From Lysobacter_I brunescens (GTDB lineage: Bacteria > Pseudomonadota > Gammaproteobacteria > Xanthomonadales > Xanthomonadaceae): a stretch of DNA of 64,000 bases. The notes beneath the pieces were generated by a model. The model ran no database searches and was not told the origin of the DNA. It was given only the letters and a program-made list of their open reading frames with translations. The position numbers and the translations under genes are program-made. Below are positions 1-8,200 of this stretch, piece by piece (positions within the stretch are counted from its first letter, which is position 1; every line of letters starts with the position of its first letter). The DNA lies in the NCBI RefSeq assembly GCF_042677005.1, contig NZ_JBHTIF010000004.1, positions 1 to 64,000 on the forward strand, in the 5' to 3' direction.

Positions 1-1244
1 GCCTGCCGGGTTTCATGCTGCCGCAGGAGTGGATCGCGGTGGAGGCGATGCCGCTGAGCGCGAACGGCAAGATCGACCGGAAGGCGCTGCGTGCGCGTTA
101 TCTGGACGAATGGCGGCATCGTGGGGTGGGGCAATCGTCGGCGTCTTCGGCGGAAGAGGTCTTGTCGCCGCAGGCGCAGTGGGTGGCGGCGCTGTGGATG
201 CGCCTGCTGAAGGCGAGCCGCGTGGGTCTGGACGACAACTTCTTCGCGCTGGGCGGCAAGTCGCTGCTGGCGCTGCAGGTGGTGAATGCGATCAACAGGC
301 AGTTCGGCTGCCGGCTGTCGATGGTCGATCTGTTCAAGCATCCCACCATCCGCGAACTCATCGCCAGGATCGATCCATCGCTGGCGGACAGGGATGCGGC
401 GACGGAAGCACTGGTCAGGCTCGGCAATGGTGTCCGCACCACGGCCGGTGATCGCGCCGACGAGAAGACCAGGCTCTACCTGATCCATCCCATCGGAGGC
501 GACATCCTGTGCTACTCGCCCCTTGCGGAGGGTCTGGATGCTGCCTGGGATGTCTTCGGTCTCCAGATGAACGAGCCGCACGAAGCGACGGTTCCGGAGC
601 TCGCTGCGCGCTATGTCGCGCAACTGGAAGCTGCGCATGACGGCAGCCCCTATCATCTCGGCGGTTATTCATTCGGCGGGGTCATCGCCTTCGAAATGGC
701 CAGGCAACTGGAGGAGAAGGGCGCGACCGTTGCCACGGTCAGCCTGATCGATTCCGAACTGCTCGTCGAAGATGCGCACAGGCCCGACGTGTCGCTGTCC
801 GCCCTGGGGGTCATGCTCAGGGAACTCGGCCCTTCGAGACCGGGGATGTGGGCCGGACTCGATGGCATCCTCGCGTCCCGCGGCATCGATGCCGCCCTCG
901 TGGAAGCCAGGGAGCTCGCCGTTCAGGCGGGCATGATCGAGCCGACACTGCGCTGGGAAACGCTCCGCGACCGCTTCCGCATCTACCGTTCGAACCTGGT
1001 CGCGCTGCGCGCACACCGGGCGAGGGCGTACGGCGGCGATGTCGGATTGCTGATCGCCGGGGAGGACACCACGCGCATGGCGAGACAGGGCTGGGCCGGG
1101 CTGGCGACGCTGCGTTCGGTGCTGGAGCTGCCCTGCGACCATTTCACCGTCATGAAGCCGCCTCACGTGCAGGCCGTGGCCCGCTGGCTGGCGGGCAGGG
1201 TACGGCAGGGACAGGTCGAGGACGCGCTGGCGACCCAGGACTGA
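1..1244 (+). CDS. NRPS C-terminal part: end of A domain, PCP, type I thioesterase (5' truncated by window)
   Basis: The reading frame is open from the left edge (codons from nt 3), so this is the tail of a larger non-ribosomal peptide synthetase. In order it shows the A10 motif of an adenylation domain (PLSANGKIDRKAL, near nt 50-90), a peptidyl carrier domain with phosphopantetheine motif ALGGKSLLAL (Ser codon at nt 261-263), and an alpha/beta-hydrolase thioesterase with nucleophile motif GGYSFGG (Ser codon at nt 669-671) and a late His in CDHFTVM. A terminal TE normally releases the finished peptide by hydrolysis or macrocyclisation, so this is probably the last module of the line. The substrate of the A domain cannot be read because its core lies outside the window. 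Hydroxylase and exporter genes follow on the same strand, which fits one peptide biosynthesis and export locus. Confidence 0.95.
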   Translation, partial: LPGFMLPQEWIAVEAMPLSANGKIDRKALRARYLDEWRHRGVGQSSASSAEEVLSPQAQWVAALWMRLLKASRVGLDDNFFALGGKSLLALQVVNAINRQFGCRLSMVDLFKHPTIRELIARIDPSLADRDAATEALVRLGNGVRTTAGDRADEKTRLYLIHPIGGDILCYSPLAEGLDAAWDVFGLQMNEPHEATVPELAARYVAQLEAAHDGSPYHLGGYSFGGVIAFEMARQLEEKGATVATVSLIDSELLVEDAHRPDVSLSALGVMLRELGPSRPGMWAGLDGILASRGIDAALVEARELAVQAGMIEPTLRWETLRDRFRIYRSNLVALRAHRARAYGGDVGLLIAGEDTTRMARQGWAGLATLRSVLELPCDHFTVMKPPHVQAVARWLAGRVRQGQVEDALATQD

Positions 1245-1248
1245 GACT

Positions 1249-1272
1249 GATCCGGCCCATCCGGGCCGGATC
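1249..1272 (+). terminator. Strong hairpin just after the NRPS stop
   Basis: A perfect 10-bp inverted repeat (GATCCGGCCC / GGGCCGGATC) with a 4-nt loop begins 4 nt after the NRPS stop codon. No T-run follows on the + strand, only an A-run, so intrinsic termination is plausible but not certain. Confidence 0.5.
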
Positions 1273-1375
1273 GGGGCGGCGAAAAAAAATCTGCAGCGGG
1301 TGCATCCAAAAGGCCCTCCCGCTGTCTCCAACATGTACCTGACCGATCCGGTCGCCCAACGAGAGACAACTGCTT

Positions 1376-1735
1376 ATGGACGGTATCTTCATCCCCATCA
1401 TCGGCGTCATCTGCATCGCCGCGATGTTCGTGACCTTTTCCGTGCTCAACTCCCGCAACCAGCGCGAAGTCCAGAAGACCCTGCGCGCCGCGCTCGAACG
1501 CGGCACGCCGCTGACCGCCGAACTGGTTGCGCAGATGAACACCAACCGCCCTTCGGCCAAGACCGACCTGAAGCGCGGGATCATCATCATGTCCATCGGC
1601 GTCGCCGCGGCCTTCGCCGGCATCATCAGCGGCGCGGTCACCGAGTTCGCCACCGTCGCCACCTTCCCGTTCTTCATGGGCCTGGGTTTCATGGTCGTGT
1701 GGAAGCTGGACCAGGCCGACCGTCCGTCCGAGTGA
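1376..1735 (+). CDS. DUF6249-like small membrane protein
   Basis: A 119-residue protein with an N-terminal membrane helix (about residues 3-22), a basic and polar middle stretch, and two further hydrophobic segments (about 63-80 and 86-108). The pattern matches small DUF6249-type inner-membrane proteins often encoded next to ECF sigma factors; that family call is by memory. It lies just upstream of a sigma factor gene and may belong to its signalling unit. The start is ATG 1376, preceded by GAGAG about 10 nt upstream. Its biochemical role is unknown. Confidence 0.7.
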   Translation: MDGIFIPIIGVICIAAMFVTFSVLNSRNQREVQKTLRAALERGTPLTAELVAQMNTNRPSAKTDLKRGIIIMSIGVAAAFAGIISGAVTEFATVATFPFFMGLGFMVVWKLDQADRPSE

Positions 1736-1799
1736 ACCGGCAGGGTGGGGCAGGGCGGAGCGCATGCGCACGACCCGGAGGTTTCCCGCCCCGCCAGAG

Positions 1800-1842
1800 G
1801 CCTGGCATCGATGCCATCCAGCATGGATCGCGCATGCCAGGC
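1800..1842. repeat. Inverted repeat upstream of sigma factor gene
   Basis: Nine-base arms GCCTGGCAT and ATGCCAGGC (1800-1808 and 1834-1842) are separated by 25 nt. The repeat sits between the DUF6249-like gene and the sigma factor. It could end the upstream transcript or act as a regulatory site; neither is shown. Confidence 0.35.
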
Positions 1843-1887
1843 AAGCCCGGAACCGCCCCGATCATCGAGTTTGAGCGAACCCATTAG

Positions 1888-2427
1888 ATGTTGATGTCGA
1901 AGAGCGACAGCGAACTGATTGCAGGATTCCTCGCTGGCGACCAGTCCGCATTCGAAGCGCTGGTCAGGCGCCACCAGTCGTCGATCCGCCAATTCCTCCG
2001 GCGGCTGACGGCGGGCGATCATGCGCTTGCAGACGACATCGCGCAGGAAGTGTTCGTCAGGCTGTTCACCAGCCTGTCCACGTTCCGCGGCGAGGCCACG
2101 CTGTCGACCTGGCTGCACACGGTGGCCTACCGGATGTTCCTGCGGCATGTGCAATCCAGCGACGCAATCGCATTCGTCTCCGACGAGGACTTCCCTGATA
2201 CGGCGTCCACCGCGCCCAGCGTCGTCTCGGACATCATGGTCGAACAGATGATGAAGCATCTCAGCCTCAACGAACGCCTGATGGTCACGTTGTCCTATTC
2301 GGCCGGGATGAGCCATTCCGAAATCGCCGATGCCACGGGTGCACCGCTGGGAACGATCAAATCGCACGTCAACCGCGCCAAGCGGAAACTCGCCAAGCTC
2401 CTGAACATGGAGAATCCGAACGCATGA
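1888..2427 (+). CDS. ECF-type RNA polymerase sigma-70 factor
   Basis: A 179-residue sigma factor with region 2 (about residues 20-95: FEALVRRHQSSIRQFLRRL, DDIAQEVFVRLF, LSTWLHTVAYRMF) and region 4 (about 122-172, with helix-turn-helix MSHSEIADATGAPLGTIKSHVNRAKRKL). Region 3 is absent, as in ECF factors. ECF factors recruit RNA polymerase to a small regulon and are usually held by a membrane anti-sigma factor. The next gene overlaps its stop codon by 4 nt (ATGA) and encodes a small membrane protein, as expected for such a pair. ATG 1888 is used; an in-frame ATG at 1894 is an alternative. Its position between an NRPS and an ABC exporter suggests control of secretion or immunity, which is inference. 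Confidence 0.93.
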   Translation: MLMSKSDSELIAGFLAGDQSAFEALVRRHQSSIRQFLRRLTAGDHALADDIAQEVFVRLFTSLSTFRGEATLSTWLHTVAYRMFLRHVQSSDAIAFVSDEDFPDTASTAPSVVSDIMVEQMMKHLSLNERLMVTLSYSAGMSHSEIADATGAPLGTIKSHVNRAKRKLAKLLNMENPNA

Positions 2428-2774
2428 ATGATTCCCGCACCCCGACTGAAGCCGACGACGACGGTCTGCCCTCGTTCGATCGCGTCCTCAGATACGAAAA
2501 ACACCTGCCCGGCGAAGGCTTCGTCCAGGGCGTCATGAAGGCGGCAGTGCGACGCCGCAGGCGCCGCACGCTCGTGCTGGGCGCATCGGCAGCGGTATCG
2601 GCGGCACTGACCGTCGCGATCATGCCCGAGAAATTCGCGCTTCCCCAGAACCTGGGCGTCGTGCTGGAGCGCATCGGCAGCAGCGCCGATTCCCTCGCTT
2701 CCATCGGCCCCATGGCTCTGCTCCTCGCCACCATCCTCCTGATCGGCGCCAGCAGGACGATCGACAACATCTAA
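2424..2774 (+). CDS. Small membrane protein, possible anti-sigma factor
   Basis: A 116-residue protein translationally coupled to the sigma factor (ATGA overlap; GGAGAA upstream). It has a soluble acidic N-terminus of about 45 residues, a polyarginine stretch (RRRRRR, about 43-48), a hydrophobic segment (about 49-67) and a second one at the C-terminus (about 93-109). The length, topology and position are those of a membrane anti-sigma factor, but no ZAS zinc-binding motif (HxxxCxxC) is present, so the role is inferred from context only. Confidence 0.6.
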   Translation: MNDSRTPTEADDDGLPSFDRVLRYEKHLPGEGFVQGVMKAAVRRRRRRTLVLGASAAVSAALTVAIMPEKFALPQNLGVVLERIGSSADSLASIGPMALLLATILLIGASRTIDNI

Positions 2775-2797
2775 CTCACGGAACGAAAGGTCTGAAC

Positions 2798-3502
2798 ATG
2801 CAAAACCATCCCATCCGCCTGGTGCAGGTCTCCAAGGTCTACGACACCAAGTTCGTCGAGACCCACGCGCTCACCAATCTCAACCTCGAGATCGCCAAGG
2901 GCGACTTCGTATCGATCTCCGGTCCCTCGGGTTGCGGCAAGTCCACGCTGCTGTCGATCCTGGGCCTGCTCGACCAGCCGACCTCGGGCCAGTACTTCAT
3001 CGACGGTACCGATGTCTCCTCGCTGAGCTTCGACCAGAGCGCGACGATCCGGAACGAGAAGATCGGCTTCGTCTTCCAGTCGTTCAACCTCATCGACGAA
3101 CTGACCGTGTTCGACAACGTGGCGCTGCCGCTGCGCTACAGCAGCAAGAGCCGCACCGAGCAGGAAATCGCTGCGCTGGTCAATGCCAGCCTCGAGACCG
3201 TCGACATGCAGCATCGCAAGGACCATTTCCCGAACCAGCTTTCCGGTGGACAGCAGCAGCGAGTCGCGATCGCCCGCGGCATCGTGCACCAGCCGAGCAT
3301 CCTGCTCGTCGACGAACCGACCGGCAACCTCGATTCCAAGAGCGGCGAGGCGGTCATGCAACTGCTGCAGGACCTCAATGCGAAGGGCGCGACGATCTGC
3401 ATGGTGACCCATGATCCGCACTTCGCCGAAGTCGCCAAGGTCAGGCTGAAGCTGCAGGATGGCGCGATCAGCAAGCCGGCCGAAATGGAATGCGTGGCAT
3501 GA
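2798..3502 (+). CDS. ABC exporter ATPase, MacB/LolD type
   Basis: A 234-residue nucleotide-binding subunit. It has Walker A GPSGCGKST (42-50), Q-loop FVFQSFNLIDELTV, signature LSGGQQQRVAIARG (148-161), Walker B ILLVDEPTGNLD (168-179) and a switch His in VTHD. The LSGGQQQRVAIAR and DEPTGNLD wording is typical of the MacB/LolD/FtsE group, which works by mechanotransmission rather than by carrying substrate through the membrane helices. It starts 23 nt after the small membrane protein and overlaps the permease start by 4 nt, so both are co-translated. It probably energises export of the peptide made by the upstream NRPS. Confidence 0.95.
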   Translation: MQNHPIRLVQVSKVYDTKFVETHALTNLNLEIAKGDFVSISGPSGCGKSTLLSILGLLDQPTSGQYFIDGTDVSSLSFDQSATIRNEKIGFVFQSFNLIDELTVFDNVALPLRYSSKSRTEQEIAALVNASLETVDMQHRKDHFPNQLSGGQQQRVAIARGIVHQPSILLVDEPTGNLDSKSGEAVMQLLQDLNAKGATICMVTHDPHFAEVAKVRLKLQDGAISKPAEMECVA

Positions 3503-5913
3503 GCAAGCTGATCTTCTTCCTCAAATACGCATTCCGGAACGTCGTCCGGAAGCCGCTGCTGTCGGGGTCGATCATCGCGAGCCTGGGCATCAGCCTGGGG
3601 GCGCTGCTGTGCATCGCGACCCTGTGCTACCTGCTGATCGTCCAACCCCTGCCGTATCAGCGTCCCGACGAACTGTATGTCGTCACCAACGAATTTTCCG
3701 ACAAGCAGGGCGAAGTCAAGGGCGAGGCCTACACCTATCCTGGCGTGCGCTACCTCGACGAGAAGCAGACCGTCTTCAGCCAGACCGCGACCGTCTACTA
3801 CTCGCAGGATGTGCTGACCTCGGAAGCCAGCCAGCCTGCGCTGAACAGCACCTACGCCACGCCCGGCCTCTTTACGCTTCTCGACGCCACCATGGCCATG
3901 GGGCGTGCCTTCGACGATCGCGAAAAGCCGGAGACCCACAATCCGAATGTGGTGATCAGCTACCGCGCCTGGCAGGAAGAGTTCAATTCCGATCCGGAGA
4001 TCCTCAAGCGCAAGATCGAGATCGCGGGGCGCGCCTACCGCGTCGTCGGCGTGACCGCGAAATCCTTCCATGAGCCGCAGCTCCTGGAAGCGGGTCACAG
4101 CACCGATATCTGGATTCCCTGGGATTTCAACCCGACCGACGACGAGCGTCGCCAGAGCTGGAGCAACATCAGCGACTCGATCCTGTGGCTGGGTCGCCTC
4201 AAGCCCACGAATACCGATGCGCAGGCCGCGCAGCTCCTGACGACCTTGATCGACACGCGCTGGCGCCAGGAAGTGGCGGGCAAGGAGTTCTTCACCGGCT
4301 GGACCGTGCGCGCCAAGATGGCCAAGTTCAAGGACCACATCACGGGCGACAGCACCAAGATGGCGGTCATGCTGCTGATCGGCGTGCTCGGTCTGACCCT
4401 GATCAGTTGCGTCAACATCGCCTGCCTGATGATGTCGCGTGCGGCCGAGCAGCAGAAATCGATGGCCATCCAGGCTTCGGTCGGCGCTCGCAAGCGACAG
4501 CTGTTCTTCGGCAAGCTCGCCGAGATCGGCCTGCTCATGGTCTTCGCGACCGGCATCGCCCTCGCGATCGCCGTCGTCGGCTTCTCGATCCTGCAGACGC
4601 ACATGGCCACGGTCCTGCCCCGCGTCGAAGAGCTGCAGCTGAATGCCATCTCCATGCTGATCGCAGTGTCGCTGTGCGTCCTGCTTTCGCTGGTGTTCAC
4701 GGCGCTCAGCATCGGCGCGGTCAACTACAACGCGCTGGCCGGAATGATCCAGAGCGGTAGCAAGGGCGGTGGCCTGCAGTTGTCCAAGCGCAAGCAGCAG
4801 GTGCTCATTGCCGTGCAGATCACGATCGCCTCGTTCCTGATCTTCTGCAACATGGCCCTGTTCCTGAACGCCAAGAAGATCATCGATACCGACATGGGTT
4901 TCCAGGTCGATGGCGTGACGCGCCTGTTCCTCGACGAGTCGGTCCAGGCTGAGCAGACCAGCGAGCAACAGATCGCGACCCTGGCCGACATCAAGGCCGC
5001 GCTGCTGGCCATTCCCGGCGTCGAAGGGATCAGTCAGTCAGGTTCGCCTCTCGCCAGCTTCTCCGGCATGGCGCTGACCGATGTCGCGAGCGGCAAGCCC
5101 TACACGCCCGAGCGCAAGAAGATCGATCACGAATACTTCCGCATGATCAACCAGCGGATCGTGAAGGGCAGGGGCATCTCCCAGGAAGACGTCCGTGGCG
5201 AGCGGCGCGTGATGGTCGTGGACGAGGCGTTCGCCCGTGAACTGGGTGGAGACCCGCTCAAGATCAGGCTCTCGACTGGCGACGGCGAACCGTACGAGAT
5301 CATCGGCGTGGTCAACGAGATCACGATCCCGAACGAGGATGCAGGCATCCCACGCGCCTATACCCCGATCGTAGCCGATGCGAGCTACTTCCTTGTCAAG
5401 ACCAGCACCGAAATCGACCGTGAAACGATCGCCTCGCGCATCAAGGAGAAGACGTCGAACTATGTCGTCAACGAGTACGAACCGCTGATCAACACCTACC
5501 GTCTGGCCTTGTTCAAGCAGATCGCCACCATCGCGATCTCGGCCTCGCTGACGGCGCTCATCATCCTGCTGTCCGGGCTCGGCATCTACGGCATCGTCAA
5601 CAACTCGGTGAGGCAGCGTCGCTTCGAGCTTGGCACCCGCATCGCGATCGGCGCCAAGCGGCGCCAGCTCCTGAAGATGATCCTCGGGCAGAACCTGATG
5701 CCGATCGCCATCGGAATCCTGATCGGACTGGCGCTGCTGTTCGGGGTGTACGCATTCATGCGCGAGACCGTCATGCCGTACATCAGCATGGATCTCATCG
5801 GGGTGTTCGTGGTCAACCTGGCGATCGTCCTGGGGATCGCGTTCGCTGCATGCTACCTCCCGCTGCGCATCCTGTTCTCAAGACCTCCGGCATTCATTCT
5901 GCGCAACGAATGA
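3499..5913 (+). CDS. MacB-like/FtsX-domain ABC permease
   Basis: About 804 residues from ATG 3499, chosen because it overlaps the ATPase stop as ATGA; ATG 3490 is an alternative. The architecture is two repeats of FtsX-type permease: an N-terminal membrane helix (about 18-40) followed by a large periplasmic MacB_PCD-like domain, a three-helix bundle (about 290-420), then a second helix (about 430-450), a second periplasmic domain and a three-helix FtsX bundle near the C-terminus. The sequence SVGARKRQLFFGKLAEIGLL and its echo IAIGAKRRQLLKMILGQNLM mark the coupling helices. The length exceeds E. coli MacB because the ATPase is a separate gene. A MacA-like adaptor is encoded at 9.2 kb, completing a tripartite pump. 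Confidence 0.93.
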   Translation: MSKLIFFLKYAFRNVVRKPLLSGSIIASLGISLGALLCIATLCYLLIVQPLPYQRPDELYVVTNEFSDKQGEVKGEAYTYPGVRYLDEKQTVFSQTATVYYSQDVLTSEASQPALNSTYATPGLFTLLDATMAMGRAFDDREKPETHNPNVVISYRAWQEEFNSDPEILKRKIEIAGRAYRVVGVTAKSFHEPQLLEAGHSTDIWIPWDFNPTDDERRQSWSNISDSILWLGRLKPTNTDAQAAQLLTTLIDTRWRQEVAGKEFFTGWTVRAKMAKFKDHITGDSTKMAVMLLIGVLGLTLISCVNIACLMMSRAAEQQKSMAIQASVGARKRQLFFGKLAEIGLLMVFATGIALAIAVVGFSILQTHMATVLPRVEELQLNAISMLIAVSLCVLLSLVFTALSIGAVNYNALAGMIQSGSKGGGLQLSKRKQQVLIAVQITIASFLIFCNMALFLNAKKIIDTDMGFQVDGVTRLFLDESVQAEQTSEQQIATLADIKAALLAIPGVEGISQSGSPLASFSGMALTDVASGKPYTPERKKIDHEYFRMINQRIVKGRGISQEDVRGERRVMVVDEAFARELGGDPLKIRLSTGDGEPYEIIGVVNEITIPNEDAGIPRAYTPIVADASYFLVKTSTEIDRETIASRIKEKTSNYVVNEYEPLINTYRLALFKQIATIAISASLTALIILLSGLGIYGIVNNSVRQRRFELGTRIAIGAKRRQLLKMILGQNLMPIAIGILIGLALLFGVYAFMRETVMPYISMDLIGVFVVNLAIVLGIAFAACYLPLRILFSRPPAFILRNE

Positions 5914-5952
5914 CCGCATGAAAGCAATGGCAGGGCCAGCCCTGCACGATCT

Positions 5953-5985
5953 GCCTGCCATCCGGCCGTGAGCCGGGTGGCAGGC
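5953..5985 (+). terminator. 14-bp stem-loop after the permease gene
   Basis: GCCTGCCATCCGGC pairs with GCCGGGTGGCAGGC across the 5-nt loop CGTGA, with one G-T wobble. It lies between the permease stop and the first hydroxylase, so it could terminate or attenuate transcription there. No T-run follows. Confidence 0.5.
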
Positions 5986-6004
5986 GTCTACATGGAACCA
6001 GACA

Positions 6005-7027
6005 ATGGAATCGATCCTCGAAAACGACGTGGAGCCGCAGAGCGTGGCCGCGTTCTCGGCCAGCATGCCTGAAGACGTTCAATATGAAAGCTCCGTGCTG
6101 CCTTTCATCATCAGGCGCGGATCGTCAGCTGTCTCGCTCGATGAATGGGTGAGCCGCAATCGCGCCGATGTCGACCGCGCCCTGCACAGGTATGGCGCTG
6201 TGCTGTTCAAGGGTTTCGGCATCGATTCCGCCGAACGGCTCAATGCGGTCGCGCTTGCGCACTCGGACGAACTGCTCGACTACATCGAGCGCGGCGCTCC
6301 GCGGATTCGCCTCGGCGACAAGGTCTACTCGTCGACGGAGTACGCGAAGGAGGAGGTCATCCCGATGCATCACGAGATGTCCTACTCGCATCACTGGCCG
6401 ACAACCCTTTACTTCTGCAGCGAGATCGTCGCGGAGGAGGGCGGTTATACCCCTCTGGCCGACGATCGCAAGGTTATCCGCGCCATTCCCGATGAAATCA
6501 AGCAGCGCTTCATCGACAAGAAAGTGATGTATGTCAGGAACTACGGCCTTGGCGTCGACATGGACTGGCGCGAAGCCTTCCAGACCGATTCGAAGCCTGT
6601 CGTCGAGGAATATCTTGCGGCCAGCAAGACGCAGTTCGAATGGCTGCCCGGCGACGTCCTGCGTACGCGAGCGGTGAGGCAGGCCATTGCCGTCCATCCG
6701 GTCACGAACGACATCGTATGGTTCAACCATGCGCACTTGTTCCACAGCTCCAACATGCCGGCCGACGTGAGAGAATTCCTGGCTGAGGAGTTCACGGAAG
6801 AGGGCATGCCGCGCAATGCGTACTACGGCGACGGCAGCCCGATCGAGGACTCGGTCGTTGCCATCATCCGATCGATCTACGATCAACATGCAGTCCGCTT
6901 CGAATGGGAAAAGGGAGATGTCTTGTTCGTGGACAATTTCCTGCTGACGCATGGCCGGTCGCCTTTCAAGGGGCCGCGGCGCGTCTGCGTGGCGATGTCG
7001 AAGCTGTATACGAATCACGATATCTGA
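6005..7027 (+). CDS. TauD/SyrP-like Fe(II)/2-oxoglutarate dioxygenase (first copy)
   Basis: A 340-residue member of the TauD/TfdA family. The facial-triad motif HxE is His122-x-Glu124 within MHHEMSY, the distal His is at about 316 (LLTHGRSP), and Arg325/326 probably hold 2-oxoglutarate. HxE rather than HxD, together with the GGYTPLADDRKV segment, is typical of SyrP-like enzymes that beta-hydroxylate aspartate or similar residues on carrier proteins in lipopeptide synthesis. It is followed immediately by a diverged second copy. The substrate here is an inference; two such enzymes next to an NRPS suggest two hydroxylated positions or residues in the peptide. Confidence 0.88.
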   Translation: MESILENDVEPQSVAAFSASMPEDVQYESSVLPFIIRRGSSAVSLDEWVSRNRADVDRALHRYGAVLFKGFGIDSAERLNAVALAHSDELLDYIERGAPRIRLGDKVYSSTEYAKEEVIPMHHEMSYSHHWPTTLYFCSEIVAEEGGYTPLADDRKVIRAIPDEIKQRFIDKKVMYVRNYGLGVDMDWREAFQTDSKPVVEEYLAASKTQFEWLPGDVLRTRAVRQAIAVHPVTNDIVWFNHAHLFHSSNMPADVREFLAEEFTEEGMPRNAYYGDGSPIEDSVVAIIRSIYDQHAVRFEWEKGDVLFVDNFLLTHGRSPFKGPRRVCVAMSKLYTNHDI

Positions 7028-7048
7028 ATGAAAGAGAGGAATCCCGGA

Positions 7049-8071
7049 ATGCACGTTCTGGATATTAAGGAAGGACAGCGTATCGACCGCTGTGAAATGT
7101 CGGTCTTCGACCTCGATCGACCGCTCCCGCTGGTGATCCAGCCAAGACAGGGCGAACAGATCGGCCTGCTCGAGGTCGCGGCGAACAAGGACGCGCTCGA
7201 TGCGCTCCTGGCGCAGTATGGCGCGATCCTGTTCCGCGGCTTCGACGTCGCGTCGAAGGAAGCCTTCAACGATTTCATCTCGCATGCGTCCTCGGACGCG
7301 CTTTTCTACAGCGAACGCTCGTCGCCGCGGCATGCGGTCTACAGGAACATCTATACGTCGACCGACCATCCGCCGGACAAGGAGATCGTCCAGCACTCGG
7401 AGCAGTCGTACAACAAATCCTTTCCGCGGCGCATCTTCTTCTACTGCGAGAAGCCATCGCCGATCGGCGGCAATACGCCGATTGCCGACGCCAGGAAAAT
7501 CTACAAGCGGATCCCTGGAGATATCGTCTCCACCTTCGAAAAGCGGCATTACCGCTACTCCCGCTGCTTCTGGCAGGTGATGGGTACCACGTGGCAGACC
7601 GCGTTCCAGACGCCGGAAAAGTCGAAGGTGGAAGAGTACTGCCGAAACAACGACATCCATTTCGAGTGGTTCCCGGACGATGTGCTGAAGACTTACCAGG
7701 TGCGCCACACGACCGCCTATCATCCCGTCACGGGAGAGCCGTGCTGGTTCAACCACTGCACGTTCTTCAACCTGCTGTCGCTCGATGAGGAAACGCAGGA
7801 AATCCTCAGCTGTTCGTTCGAACCGAACGAGCTGCCAAACCAGACGTTCTATGGCGACGGCGGGATCATCGAGGACGCGGTGATCCGCACCCTGCAGGAT
7901 GCCTACAAGGCGGAAACCGTCGAATTCGAATGGAAGCAGGGTGATGTCATCATGATCGACAATATCCTGGTGACCCATGGACGCCGCAGCTATCAGGGTG
8001 AACGCAGCCTGCTGTGCGGGATGAGCGATATCACGCACTGGGAGAACGTGCGGGAAAAAACCCATGCATGA
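7049..8071 (+). CDS. TauD/SyrP-like Fe(II)/2-oxoglutarate dioxygenase (second copy)
   Basis: A 340-residue protein of the same family as the preceding gene. The iron motif is HSEQSY (His-x-Glu), followed by FFYCEKPSPIGGNTPIADARK, with a distal His in LVTHGRRSYQGER. ATG 7049 is preferred because AGAGAGGA lies 8 nt upstream; ATG 7028, directly after the stop of the first copy, has no ribosome-binding site. The two copies are only moderately similar outside the motifs, so this is an old duplication or two independent recruitments, and the substrates may differ. Confidence 0.88.
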   Translation: MHVLDIKEGQRIDRCEMSVFDLDRPLPLVIQPRQGEQIGLLEVAANKDALDALLAQYGAILFRGFDVASKEAFNDFISHASSDALFYSERSSPRHAVYRNIYTSTDHPPDKEIVQHSEQSYNKSFPRRIFFYCEKPSPIGGNTPIADARKIYKRIPGDIVSTFEKRHYRYSRCFWQVMGTTWQTAFQTPEKSKVEEYCRNNDIHFEWFPDDVLKTYQVRHTTAYHPVTGEPCWFNHCTFFNLLSLDEETQEILSCSFEPNELPNQTFYGDGGIIEDAVIRTLQDAYKAETVEFEWKQGDVIMIDNILVTHGRRSYQGERSLLCGMSDITHWENVREKTHA

Positions 8072-8085
8072 CCGCTGCCGGCATG

Positions 8086-8125
8086 CCGGGATGCGCATCG
8101 CCCCATCGGGGCTGCGCGATCCCGG
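8086..8125 (+). terminator. Long imperfect GC-rich hairpin after the second hydroxylase
   Basis: CCGGGAT, GCGCA and GCCCC pair with GGGGC, TGCGC and ATCCCGG around the loop ATC, with two small bulges. It lies 15 nt after the stop codon and before the next gene's GTG start at 8201. Confidence 0.5.
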
Positions 8126-8200
8126 CGCGCCGCAGCCATGGATTTCCGGCCCGTCGCATCTCCGTGAGACGGTCGCTGGCAGCAGGATCAGGATTCAGCC

